Source of the DNA: Alphaproteobacteria bacterium
Lineage (GTDB): Bacteria > Pseudomonadota > Alphaproteobacteria > Bin95
NCBI GenBank assembly: GCA_030833925.1
Contig: JAURGE010000004.1
Location: forward strand, 42,038 to 91,791
Direction of reading: 5' to 3'
Length of the DNA stretch: 49,754 nucleotides
Shown: one piece after another, positions 26,636 to 34,266 of the stretch
Position numbering within the stretch: position 1 is the stretch's first letter
How the letters are laid out: the number at the start of each line of letters is the position of its first letter
The notes under the pieces: generated by a model
Told to the model about the DNA's origin: nothing
Databases searched by the model: none
Seen by the model: only the letters and a program-made list of their open reading frames with translations
Position numbers and translations under genes: made by a program

Positions 26636-28080
26636 TCGGCTGCCTGCATTTGGGGCATTGTTTCCAACGGGAAAACCTTGTGGGGGTTCATCAGATACTT
26701 TGGATCAAATGCCCGCTTGATGCGGCGCTGCAGGTCGAGTTCATCTGCCGAGAACTGCTCTGTCATGAGGTCCCTCTTCTCAACCCCCACGCCGTGTTCT
26801 CCGGTTAAGCAGCCGCCAAGGGCAACACAAAGCTTGAGAATTTCGCCACCACAAGCCTCAGCACGCTCAGTTTCACCGGGCTGATTTGCGTTATAGAGAA
26901 TCAGTGGATGCAGATTGCCATCGCCAGCATGGAAAATATTTGCAACTTCAAACCCATAGGACTGGCAAATTGCAGAAATACCCTCCAACGCTTCCGGTAA
27001 CTTTCCAGTAGGGATAGTTCCGTCCATACAAAAATAGTCCGGAGAAATTCGACCAATGGCCCCAAATGCTGACTTGCGCCCCTTCCAGATAGCAAGGCTT
27101 TCTGCGCTAGTCTTAGCCACCCGCTCATACGCTGGTGCAAAATCTTTCGCTATCCTCTGAATACGGCCCAGCATAGCATCGATCTCGTCCCGGGAGCCCT
27201 CGACCTCAATGATTAACAGCGCTTCTACGTCAAGCGGATAACCGGCGTGTGCAAATTTTTCCGTCGCATGGATGGCAGGGCGGTCCATAAATTCAATGGC
27301 GACCGGAATAATTCCAGAAGCGATAATCGCATCCACACAAGCACCTGCATCTCTGCTAGATTTAAAGCCGAAGAGGATAGGTCGTGCACCCTCGGGAGAG
27401 TGCAAAATTCTGAGCGTTGCTTCCGTAACAACTCCGAGCATCCCCTCAGAACCCGTTATGAGGCCTAAAAGGTCTAGACCTCCAGCATCAAGGTGCTTGC
27501 CTCCAAGACGAATAACCTCACCGGTGGGCAAGACCAACTCAACACCCATGAGATTATTAGAAGTAACGCCATATTTCAGGCAGTGGGCACCTCCGGAATT
27601 CATGCCTATGTTGCCTGCTATAGTGCAAGCAAGTTGGGATGACGGATCAGGAGCGTAAAAGAACCCATCCGCAGATACCGCATCGGTAACCCCAAGGTTA
27701 GTAACCCCTGGCTGAAGAGTAATCGTTCTGTTGTCATAATCGACCTCAAGAATTTGGGTCATTTTTGAAACACCAAGAACGATTGCATCCTTCAAGGGCA
27801 AAGCACCTCCGGCGAGCGAGGTACCTGCTCCTCTAGCAACAACTTTAACGCCACGGCTATGGCAGTAAGCCATGACAGCAGCTACTTCTGCCGTTGTCTC
27901 GGGCAGCACGACCGCAAGCGGGGTTTCCTTATAGGCTGTCAGCGCATCGGTCTCGTAAGGTTTAATCTCGTCCGGATGGTCTATCACACCGTCAGGGGCT
28001 GTTATTAACCCCCGCAAGTCACGAATAATTTCTTCCCTCGCTGCTAGGATTGCAGGATCAGGATCAGGCAACATCACCAT
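26632..28080 (-). CDS. glcD: Glycolate oxidase subunit GlcD (FAD-linked oxidase)
   Basis: Catalytic FAD subunit for glycolate or D-lactate oxidation, 482 residues. The PCMH-type FAD domain shows VVARGAGTSLAGGALPL (80-96), then PDPSSQLACTIAGNIGMNSGG. The C-terminal domain ends with CLTGEHGVGVEKRDLM and FDPKYLMNPHKVFP. GGAGG precedes ATG 28080 at nine bases; ATG 28074 is a near alternative. It is followed by glcE with an ATGA overlap. Without GlcF next door, GlcD could also serve as a D-lactate or other 2-hydroxyacid dehydrogenase. Confidence 0.94.
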   Translation of the reverse strand: MVMLPDPDPAILAAREEIIRDLRGLITAPDGVIDHPDEIKPYETDALTAYKETPLAVVLPETTAEVAAVMAYCHSRGVKVVARGAGTSLAGGALPLKDAIVLGVSKMTQILEVDYDNRTITLQPGVTNLGVTDAVSADGFFYAPDPSSQLACTIAGNIGMNSGGAHCLKYGVTSNNLMGVELVLPTGEVIRLGGKHLDAGGLDLLGLITGSEGMLGVVTEATLRILHSPEGARPILFGFKSSRDAGACVDAIIASGIIPVAIEFMDRPAIHATEKFAHAGYPLDVEALLIIEVEGSRDEIDAMLGRIQRIAKDFAPAYERVAKTSAESLAIWKGRKSAFGAIGRISPDYFCMDGTIPTGKLPEALEGISAICQSYGFEVANIFHAGDGNLHPLILYNANQPGETERAEACGGEILKLCVALGGCLTGEHGVGVEKRDLMTEQFSADELDLQRRIKRAFDPKYLMNPHKVFPLETMPQMQAAE

Positions 28081-28178
28081 GGGTCATAACCTCCAGAACC
28101 CTTAACTAGGAGCCCGGGCAGCAATTGACCAGGACCAAAGGATGAATTGCTAATGCACGTGATACAAATATCACGCGC

Positions 28179-29378
28179 TTATTCGGCTGCGGTTTGTTTC
28201 TCGGCTGCGGTTTGTTTCTTTGTCTTGTGTTTTTCAATCTCACTCATCACTGCCTTTTCAGCTTTACCGATAAACATCGGCCTATTTTCATGAGAATAGT
28301 CATAGGAGAAGTAACGCAGAGCGTTAGAATTCTGGAAGTGTGGGAAAACTTGACGAGCAATCAAATCGTATGAGCGCTTTGTTTCTTCCCAATCTGCCCA
28401 GTTGTGAGCAAGTTGCATTAAGCAGCCAAAGCCGCCAGACCCATCCCATAATCGCTCAAGATACTCGATTGCATCTTCCGGTGAGCCAATAACGGCCATC
28501 CTATTTTCAGTCAGATACTCAGCGGCATCATGAATATCGGCTGGAACGATGGGGAAGGTCGCAATTTCGCGAAAATATCTTGCCCAACGTTCAATGCCCC
28601 ATTTGACGTTTTGGAATGCCTTGTCGCGAGTTTCTGCGACATGCATCAGTGTAACAATGCGCCAATTCTTTCGGTCAAGGTTGTGACCATTTTCAGTGGC
28701 GGTACTAGCCGCCAGCCCCCAATTGTTCGCGTGGGCGGTCAGTGCATCGTCCGAAGTTCCACCGATCGACAACATCCCCAAACCGTGTTTACCGGCAGCT
28801 AAAGCACCAACTGGGGAACGGGCAGATGCGACAGCTATTTCCATGTGCGGACGGGTATAGCCCGGCAATTGAAGGCGGGCTTCGCGCAAGTTGAACCAGT
28901 CGGTCTCCATCGTAACCATCTCACCGCGCATCAGCGGCATGATCGCATCAAGCGCCTCGTTGAGCATTCGGCGCTGGTTCTCAGGGTCGATTCCCATTCG
29001 GAAGGCATCGCCGACAAGAGCGCCCGGGCCCACCCCAAACATCGCCCGTCCCCGCGCCTGATAATCAAGTTGGGTCATACGAGACGCGACTGTGAAGGGG
29101 TTGTGATATGGCAGTGAGATAACGCCAGTACCGAGGCGAATATGGCGCGTACGCTCAATGGCTTGCGCTATGAAAAGCTCTGGATTTGCGATGATCTCGA
29201 AGCCGCCAGAATGATGTTCACCAACCCAGGCCTCGTCATAACCTAGTTCATCAATGTGCTGGAGGAGCTGCATATCTCGCTCCAGGCAAAGCAATGGGTT
29301 CTCTTCCATTGGATGAAAAGGTGCGAGAAAAATGCCGAACTTTAAATATCTATCAGCAAGTAATTTAGCAGCATTCAT
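28179..29378 (-). CDS. Luciferase-like flavin monooxygenase, limonene-monooxygenase-like
   Basis: Flavin-dependent TIM-barrel oxidoreductase of the bacterial luciferase family, 399 residues. The N-terminal half closely follows the limonene 1,2-monooxygenase (LimB) type: KFGIFLAPFHP (13-23), YDEAWVGEHHSGGFE and RLGTGVISLPYHNPF. It needs reduced flavin from a separate reductase, none of which is adjacent. AAGGAG precedes ATG 29378. The extreme C-terminus, lysine- and glutamine-rich, ends in a perfect duplication of KQTAAE coded by an 18-base tandem repeat. It lies 98 bases upstream of glcD on the same strand, so the two may be co-transcribed. The terpenoid substrate is a guess by similarity. 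Confidence 0.86.
   Translation of the reverse strand: MNAAKLLADRYLKFGIFLAPFHPMEENPLLCLERDMQLLQHIDELGYDEAWVGEHHSGGFEIIANPELFIAQAIERTRHIRLGTGVISLPYHNPFTVASRMTQLDYQARGRAMFGVGPGALVGDAFRMGIDPENQRRMLNEALDAIMPLMRGEMVTMETDWFNLREARLQLPGYTRPHMEIAVASARSPVGALAAGKHGLGMLSIGGTSDDALTAHANNWGLAASTATENGHNLDRKNWRIVTLMHVAETRDKAFQNVKWGIERWARYFREIATFPIVPADIHDAAEYLTENRMAVIGSPEDAIEYLERLWDGSGGFGCLMQLAHNWADWEETKRSYDLIARQVFPHFQNSNALRYFSYDYSHENRPMFIGKAEKAVMSEIEKHKTKKQTAAEKQTAAE
28183..28218. repeat. Perfect 2 x 18-bp tandem repeat inside a coding end
   Basis: The unit TCGGCTGCGGTTTGTTTC occurs at 28183-28200 and again at 28201-28218 with no mismatch. On the minus strand it encodes the last residues of the flavin monooxygenase, so that KQTAAE is present twice before the stop. 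The exact identity suggests a recent slippage or duplication. Confidence 0.95.
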
Positions 29379-29473
29379 TGGCCGACTCCTTAAATGTTCG
29401 ACTTCTTCTAATAGCTTAACAGCGTTCCCCTCTTGCAGGAAAACCCGTTCTTAGTTAAACCCCCCGCCTCGGC

Positions 29474-29548
29474 GGGCGGTTAGCTCAGCGGTAGAGCACT
29501 GTGTTGACATCGCAGGGGTCACTGGTTCAATCCCAGTACCGCCCACCA
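29474..29548 (+). tRNA. tRNA-Val (anticodon GAC)
   Basis: Cloverleaf read by hand: acceptor GGGCGGT (29474-29480) with ACCGCCC (29538-29544), D arm TAGCTCAGCGGTAGAGCA, anticodon stem CTGTG/CGCAG around TTGACAT giving anticodon GAC (29506-29508). A T arm with TTCAATC follows, then A and an encoded CCA end. It stands alone between two minus-strand genes, and no integrase or repeated 3' end suggests use as an attachment site. CCGCC just before it can pair with the first bases of the tRNA (GGCGG). Confidence 0.96.
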
Positions 29549-29566
29549 TCTTTTCTCACGCAAAAG

Positions 29567-30175
29567 TCAGACTATTGCCTGTGCTAGAAGCACAGCACCT
29601 AATCCAGCAATTGCCGACCCGGCAATTGCTCTTGTGCGCTTCCACGAGACCTGGCCAATGGTCAGGCGGGCGACGAAACCTGCCAATAGGGCTAAGACCC
29701 ATTGGGTCCCGCTGAAGGATATCAGATAGGCTGCAATGATACTTTTTTCCGCACCGATCACTGATTCGGCATAGGCATACCCATGAAAAATACCGGCGAA
29801 GGCAAAAGCTACAATTAACACCCCAAGACCCACTTGGGCTCCAATCGCCATTGATGCACCAGCAACCACAACAGATGTTGCAATCAATATCTCTGCACTT
29901 GGAATGTTTATCGCAAGCAGATGAATGGCGGAACCAAGGAGAGCGCCGGTAACGAGACCAAGCGGCGCGAGAACCCATAAACGACTTTTAATCAATGCTG
30001 CTAGCACACCCGCCGCAATGATGAAGGCAAAGTGGTCTACTCCAATTATTGGATGCCCTACTCCAGACATCAGCCCATGCAACAATGTCTCTGGAGTTTC
30101 ACCCCCCATTGGATGGTGGGCGAAAGCAGGCCCGGCTATGACGGCAAGAATTGTGGCAAGAGTGATTAAACGCAT
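29567..30175 (-). CDS. HupE/UreJ-family metal permease
   Basis: Membrane protein of 202 residues with a signal peptide-like N-terminus cleaved near GPAFA-HHPMGG (about residue 19) and some six membrane segments. It carries the HX5DH signature (H41, D47, H48 in GHPIIGVDHFAF) of HupE/UreJ proteins, which take up nickel or cobalt. I prefer ATG 30175, which has GGGAG eight bases upstream; an ATG at 30202 overlapping the SDR stop is possible but would spoil the signal peptide. No hydrogenase or urease genes are nearby, so the metal and user enzyme are open. A link to cobalamin through cobalt is conceivable. Confidence 0.85.
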   Translation of the reverse strand: MRLITLATILAVIAGPAFAHHPMGGETPETLLHGLMSGVGHPIIGVDHFAFIIAAGVLAALIKSRLWVLAPLGLVTGALLGSAIHLLAINIPSAEILIATSVVVAGASMAIGAQVGLGVLIVAFAFAGIFHGYAYAESVIGAEKSIIAAYLISFSGTQWVLALLAGFVARLTIGQVSWKRTRAIAGSAIAGLGAVLLAQAIV

Positions 30176-30201
30176 CAGTTTATCTCCCGGTTTATCGAAC
30201 A

Positions 30202-30966
30202 TCAGCGCTGGGTTGCACCACCGTCTAGATTGACTGTCGTACCCGTGATCATCTTCGCTCTATTGCTGGCGAGGAAGACGATTAGATCAGCACAGTCTTC
30301 CGGTTGAGATGGTGGCGGGTCAGTTGGCATACATTCTTTCCATCGATCGGGGTCACCATACTGTTCATTGGCCGTACCCCGAAGCATTGTTTCCATTCGG
30401 TCGGTAACAACCAAACCAGGATTAAGGCCACAAACGCGAATATTGTCGCGAAGAGATACCCCACCCACAGCCTTAGTAAATGCTATCAACCCAGCATTGC
30501 CCATAGAGCCAGCGACATAGCCAGGGCTGTGCTTAACACCAGCAGCACCAATTACGTTTACAATGACCCCGTGACCCTGTCGACGCATGTTGGTGTAAAC
30601 TGCGCGCGTCATGTTGATGTAGCCGAAGACTTTGAGATCCCAGGCCTCCCGCCAGCGCTGTTCTTGGACCTCTTCGACAGTTCCAGGTGGAATAGCACCA
30701 GCATTGTTAACAAGAATGTCTATATCACTGAATTCGGCGACAAGTGAGCGCGCCGCATCACCATTCGACAAATCTACAGCGCGAAAATCCGCATCGACCC
30801 CAGTAGCTTGCTTGATGCTTTGCACGGCGCGCTCCAGATCAGCGGCGGTGCGGGAAACAATGATAGGTAATACGCCCTCTTCCGCTAATCCCTTCGCTGC
30901 GGCAAGTCCAATGCCTTTGGACCCACCAGTTATTAGCGCACGCTTACCTTCTAACCCCATATCCAT
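30202..30966 (-). CDS. SDR-family protein with non-canonical catalytic residues
   Basis: Short-chain dehydrogenase/reductase fold, 254 residues. The cofactor site is intact: TGGSKGIG (13-20) and NNAG (87-90). The active site is not: Y150 is in place, but the Lys four residues later is S154 (YVAGS), and the Ser expected near 137-139 falls in NVIGAAG with no Ser. The string YVAGSMGNAGLIAFTKAVGG seems familiar from a recurring SDR subfamily, so the change is probably lineage-wide rather than damage. AAAGGA precedes ATG 30966. It is followed by HupE 26 bases on. Activity as a dehydrogenase is uncertain. Confidence 0.85.
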   Translation of the reverse strand: MDMGLEGKRALITGGSKGIGLAAAKGLAEEGVLPIIVSRTAADLERAVQSIKQATGVDADFRAVDLSNGDAARSLVAEFSDIDILVNNAGAIPPGTVEEVQEQRWREAWDLKVFGYINMTRAVYTNMRRQGHGVIVNVIGAAGVKHSPGYVAGSMGNAGLIAFTKAVGGVSLRDNIRVCGLNPGLVVTDRMETMLRGTANEQYGDPDRWKECMPTDPPPSQPEDCADLIVFLASNRAKMITGTTVNLDGGATQR

Positions 30967-31059
30967 TTGAGCAGGTCCTTTAATTGTTAGTTGGATTCTA
31001 GCCTTTTTCGCACCAAAAACATCATAATCTTAAATCAGCAAAAACGAGCAACCAATGTC

Positions 31060-32253
31060 TCATTCTCCATCAGGAGCATAAACCACCTTGGAGTCCAAAA
31101 GCCGCTGAATACCTTCCGTATCAAAACCGACTTCATTCAGTATAGCTAGCGTATGTTCCCCCAACGATGGTGCAACCCGGGGATCGTGGGCAGGGGTAGC
31201 TCCAAAGCGTGCAGCTGGACGAGCCTGTCGTATTGGACCGACCCCCTGCTGATTAATCGTCTTGATAGCTTGGTTGTGTTGCACTTGTGGATCGTTGAGC
31301 ACCTCAGTTCTTCGAAGTACTGGCATGCAAGGTACATCATTTGCCTCTAATGCTGAAATGAGCTCGTCACGCTTTCGCTGACCAATTGCCAGCTCAACCA
31401 CCTCCATTCGTTCCTGCCTATTTTTCGAACGTGCAGCAGGGGTCGCAAAGCGCGGATCTTCTATCAAATCAGGCCTATCTAATGCTTCGCAGAGACCGCG
31501 CCATTCTTGGTCAGAGACGGCACCGAAGGTAAGGAATCCATCGCTGGTCTCAAAAATCATGTCATGAATGGAAGCGCGTGCTTCTGTCGTTCCATCAGCA
31601 ACCACCGCGAAGGGCGCCATACCCTCCGGCCAGAGGTAAGAAAGCATCACGTCAAGCATGGATACTTCAACGTGCTGACCCACTCCTGTTCGCCCTCGGG
31701 CGACTAGTGCTGCTGTGACAGCCTGAGCAGCATAAATCGCCGTTGTCTTATCTGCGACGATAGTGCGAATCATTTTTGGCCGGCCCGATAGTGGATCAGA
31801 CTGGATGTCTGCGAGGCCTGACAGCGCTTGGATGATTGGATCGTAAACACGTTTCTCTGAGTAGGGTCCGGTCGCTCCAACCCCACTTATAGAAAGATAC
31901 ACGACCCGAGAATTCCGCGCTCTTACCGACTCATAGCCAAAACCAAGCCTATCCATAGCGCCTGGTCGATAGTTCTGAGCCAATACGTCAGCACTTTCAA
32001 TCAGACGCCAGAGAACTGCCTTTCCAGACTCTGATTTTAGATCAAGAGCAATAGAGCGCTTCCCGCGATTGCAGGTTACAAAGCCTGGGGAAAATCCTGG
32101 CGACTCCGCCCTGCTTCGACGCGTTATATCTCCATCCAGCGACTCAACTTTGATTACGTCTGCCCCTTGATCAGCAAGCTGAACCATCGCGGCTGGCCCA
32201 GAGACCACACTACAGAGATCAATGACCCGTATACCCTCAAGAGGACCTGTCAT
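31060..32253 (-). CDS. CaiB/BaiF (class III) CoA-transferase
   Basis: Second class III CoA-transferase in the window, 397 residues. It shows LEGIRVIDLCSVVSGP (5-20), GADVIKVES (30-38), CNRGKRSIALDLK (61-73) and the expected catalytic Asp D138 in RVYDPIIQALSG. It is the third gene of a minus-strand set SDR-GST-CoA-transferase; its ATG overlaps the GST stop (ATGA). By context it may activate or racemise an acid for side-chain degradation; both transferases and racemases (AMACR) share this fold, and I cannot separate them here. Confidence 0.91.
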   Translation of the reverse strand: MTGPLEGIRVIDLCSVVSGPAAMVQLADQGADVIKVESLDGDITRRSRAESPGFSPGFVTCNRGKRSIALDLKSESGKAVLWRLIESADVLAQNYRPGAMDRLGFGYESVRARNSRVVYLSISGVGATGPYSEKRVYDPIIQALSGLADIQSDPLSGRPKMIRTIVADKTTAIYAAQAVTAALVARGRTGVGQHVEVSMLDVMLSYLWPEGMAPFAVVADGTTEARASIHDMIFETSDGFLTFGAVSDQEWRGLCEALDRPDLIEDPRFATPAARSKNRQERMEVVELAIGQRKRDELISALEANDVPCMPVLRRTEVLNDPQVQHNQAIKTINQQGVGPIRQARPAARFGATPAHDPRVAPSLGEHTLAILNEVGFDTEGIQRLLDSKVVYAPDGE

Positions 32254-32882
32254 CTTACGGCATTCGCCGCGAAAGCAATTGCAGTAGAAGGCTCTTCATC
32301 AATTCTTGACCTGTAAGACGTAAAACTTTGAGGTAAAGTGATGCCGTAACGTACCGCCCAATCAAGGCATGTTGTCATTAGGATATCGACCCCGGAAAAA
32401 TTGTCGCCCAGCAAGTACCGGCGCCTGTCTTCCAAGCGCAAAGCAGCAGCCTTTATCATGCGATCGAAGTAGCTGCGAGCAACCTCACAAGCCTCTGGAG
32501 CTGGACCGTAGATATCAGGCAAACCCTCGTGACGACGGAGCACATATAGCGATGTTGCGTCCAGTTCCATCGCAATAAATGATAACCATTCGAAATATTC
32601 AGCCCTCGATGATTTGCGAGACGGAATAAGAGACCTTTCCGGACCGCTGTAATTCTCGGCCAAATAAGTAACGATCGCTGGACTTTCAGTTAGCGTCAGA
32701 TCGCCATCCTGCAGCGTTGGTACTTTACCGCGCGGGTTAACACTTCTGTATTCCTGGCCTTCCATTGCAGGTGTGCGGGTTTGAATTGCTCTCGTTTCAT
32801 ATTCAAGACCAAGAAAACAAAGAGCCCAATGCGCGCGAAGAGTCCTACTAGTGCCAACGCCCCAAAGCACCAAACCAGTCAT
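32250..32882 (-). CDS. Glutathione S-transferase family protein
   Basis: A 210-residue cytoplasmic GST with a thioredoxin-like N-terminal domain (MTGLVLWGVGTSRTLRAHW), the cis-proline region NPRGKVPTL and the glutathione-binding TESPAIVTYLAENY. An all-helical C-terminal domain contains YLLGDNFSGVDILMTTCLDW. I chose ATG 32882, in a TAATG overlap with the upstream SDR; an in-frame TTG at 32888 adds two residues only. In catabolic clusters such GSTs can remove halogens, isomerise or cleave ethers; the role here is unknown. Confidence 0.88.
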   Translation of the reverse strand: MTGLVLWGVGTSRTLRAHWALCFLGLEYETRAIQTRTPAMEGQEYRSVNPRGKVPTLQDGDLTLTESPAIVTYLAENYSGPERSLIPSRKSSRAEYFEWLSFIAMELDATSLYVLRRHEGLPDIYGPAPEACEVARSYFDRMIKAAALRLEDRRRYLLGDNFSGVDILMTTCLDWAVRYGITLPQSFTSYRSRIDEEPSTAIAFAANAVR

Positions 32883-33625
32883 TACCAAGGCTCCACAAAA
32901 GGACGGATATCCATCTCAAAGGTCCAGGCATCTCGGGACTGGGCATTGAGCGTCCAATACGCTTCCGCAATGGAACTAAGTTTCATGAGGCTGTCAGGCG
33001 GAAATTCAGTATCCTTGCCACCGTTAGCAGCTCGCCGCCTTGCATGGATTGCTGGACTATCAACGCCGCCATCAACCACAAGGTGTGCTACATGAATTCC
33101 TTTAGGCCCTAACTCCCGTGCCATAGACTGAGCAACAGCGCGCAGACCAGCCTTTGCACTTGCAAACGCAGCAAAATTAGCACCACCGCGCACACTAGCT
33201 GTGGCTCCAGTGAACAGGATGGTGCCCTTTGCACGAGGCACCATATATTTTGCTGCTTCCCGCCCCGTTAGAAAACCTGCCATGCACCCTAACCGCCAAA
33301 CCTTCTCAAACAATTCGGAAGAAGTCTCAGTTAAGGGACTGCGAAAATTGGCTCCAGCGTTGTAAAGACAGACTTCGATCGGCCCTAAGTCCCTCTCAAC
33401 AGTCTGGAATAGATCCTGAATTGAGGCCTCGTCTCTAGCATCAATAGAGAAAGCACGAGCTGATCCTCCATCCTGTCTGATTTTCTCTACCAACGCTTCC
33501 GACTTAGCACCATCCCGGCGCGCGATAGCTATGGTATAGCCGCCTGCAGCGAAACGTCGTGCGAAGGCAGCCCCTATCGCATCGCCTGTGCCCACGCCTA
33601 AAGCAACTTTTTTAATATTATTCAT
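32882..33625 (-). CDS. SDR-family protein with Tyr-to-Phe active site
   Basis: SDR-fold protein of 247 residues from ATG 33625; the TTG at 33661 would add a tail without conserved residues. The glycine motif is a variant (GVGTGDAIG, 10-18), and N89/NAG is present. In the expected YxxxK, the Lys is K158 but the Tyr is F154 (FASAK), and the catalytic Ser position holds Gly or Ala (FTGATAS). Downstream GLRAVAQSMARELGPKGIHVAHLVVDGG is characteristic of a recognisable SDR subgroup. It starts a minus-strand operon with GST and CoA-transferase and is divergent from the NIPSNAP gene by 110 bases. Oxidoreductase activity is doubtful without the Tyr. Confidence 0.85.
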   Translation of the reverse strand: MNNIKKVALGVGTGDAIGAAFARRFAAGGYTIAIARRDGAKSEALVEKIRQDGGSARAFSIDARDEASIQDLFQTVERDLGPIEVCLYNAGANFRSPLTETSSELFEKVWRLGCMAGFLTGREAAKYMVPRAKGTILFTGATASVRGGANFAAFASAKAGLRAVAQSMARELGPKGIHVAHLVVDGGVDSPAIHARRRAANGGKDTEFPPDSLMKLSSIAEAYWTLNAQSRDAWTFEMDIRPFVEPW

Positions 33626-33735
33626 GACTACATGGTGGTCCAGGCAAGGTCTTGAACGCAAGCTAATTGGCTAAGTTCATTCAGACGGCTAATGTTTTTC
33701 ATCTGAGACACCTTAACAACAAGGAAATACACCAA

Positions 33736-34062
33736 ATGATCTATGAGCTTCGCGTGTACCACGCCATGCCCGGTAAGATGCCAGATTTATTAAACCGTTT
33801 TGATACAATCACTCTTGGTATCTGGAAAAGACACGGGATTCGCCCTGCAGGCTTTTGGACGGTGCTTGTCGGCGAATCAAATCAAGACCTCTACTACATG
33901 CTTGCTTGGGAAAGCCTTGCCGAGCGGGAGCAGAAATGGGGCGGCTTTATGGTAGATCCAGAATGGGTCTCAAAGCGTGCCGAGACAGAGAAAAATGGCC
34001 CACTTATTTCCGGCTACTCCAACTCCTTCCTGCAACCTACAGCCTTCTCCACGGTTAAATAA
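33736..34062 (+). CDS. NIPSNAP-family protein
   Basis: Small ferredoxin-like alpha/beta-barrel protein, 109 residues, of the NIPSNAP family, with the typical start MIYELRVYHAMPGKMPDLLNRF, then GIRPAGFWTVLVG and the conserved YYMLAWESLAEREQKWGGF. ATG 33736 has AAGGAAA upstream; an in-frame ATG 69 bases earlier lacks both ribosome site and similarity. Bacterial members are often found beside genes for degradation of organic compounds, but no reaction is established for most. It may be the first gene of a plus-strand group, separated from the next by a large inverted repeat. Confidence 0.87.
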   Translation: MIYELRVYHAMPGKMPDLLNRFDTITLGIWKRHGIRPAGFWTVLVGESNQDLYYMLAWESLAEREQKWGGFMVDPEWVSKRAETEKNGPLISGYSNSFLQPTAFSTVK

Positions 34063-34099
34063 TTGTAGTCCAAAGTAAACTTTTCGATTTACCGCCACA

Positions 34100-34158
34100 G
34101 TGCTCCCAAAAGGGCCCCATAAGGTTGTCATTAAGAATCGACAACCTTTTGGGGGCAC
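34100..34158. repeat. Nested 59-base inverted repeat in a 204-base intergenic region
   Basis: Outer arms GTGCTCCCAAAAGG (34100-34113) and CCTTTTGGGGGCAC (34145-34158) pair over 14 bases with one G-U. Inside, AAGGTTGTC (34121-34129) pairs perfectly with GACAACCTT (34140-34148) around a ten-base loop. The two stems share 34145-34148, so they cannot form fully at once. Only a TTTT follows the inner stem, so it is a poor classical terminator. The rest of 34063-34266 shows no gene. Confidence 0.85.
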
Positions 34159-34266
34159 AGGTAAAAATTTCAGATTTTTTGTGGGTTCAATGCCAAGCGA
34201 AACAAAAACTGAGACTGGTTTTCGTAAAGTTCAATAAATTCGAGATAGGTAAAAGGGATCGATGAG

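Noticed and set aside
29474-29548. tRNA-Val as an attachment site of an integrated element
   Set aside because: No integrase, no repeat of the tRNA 3' end in the neighbouring sequence and no change in gene style on either side.
34063-34266. A small gene in the gap before the epimerase-like gene
   Set aside because: The only open frames are short and cross the inverted repeat; none has a start with a ribosome site.
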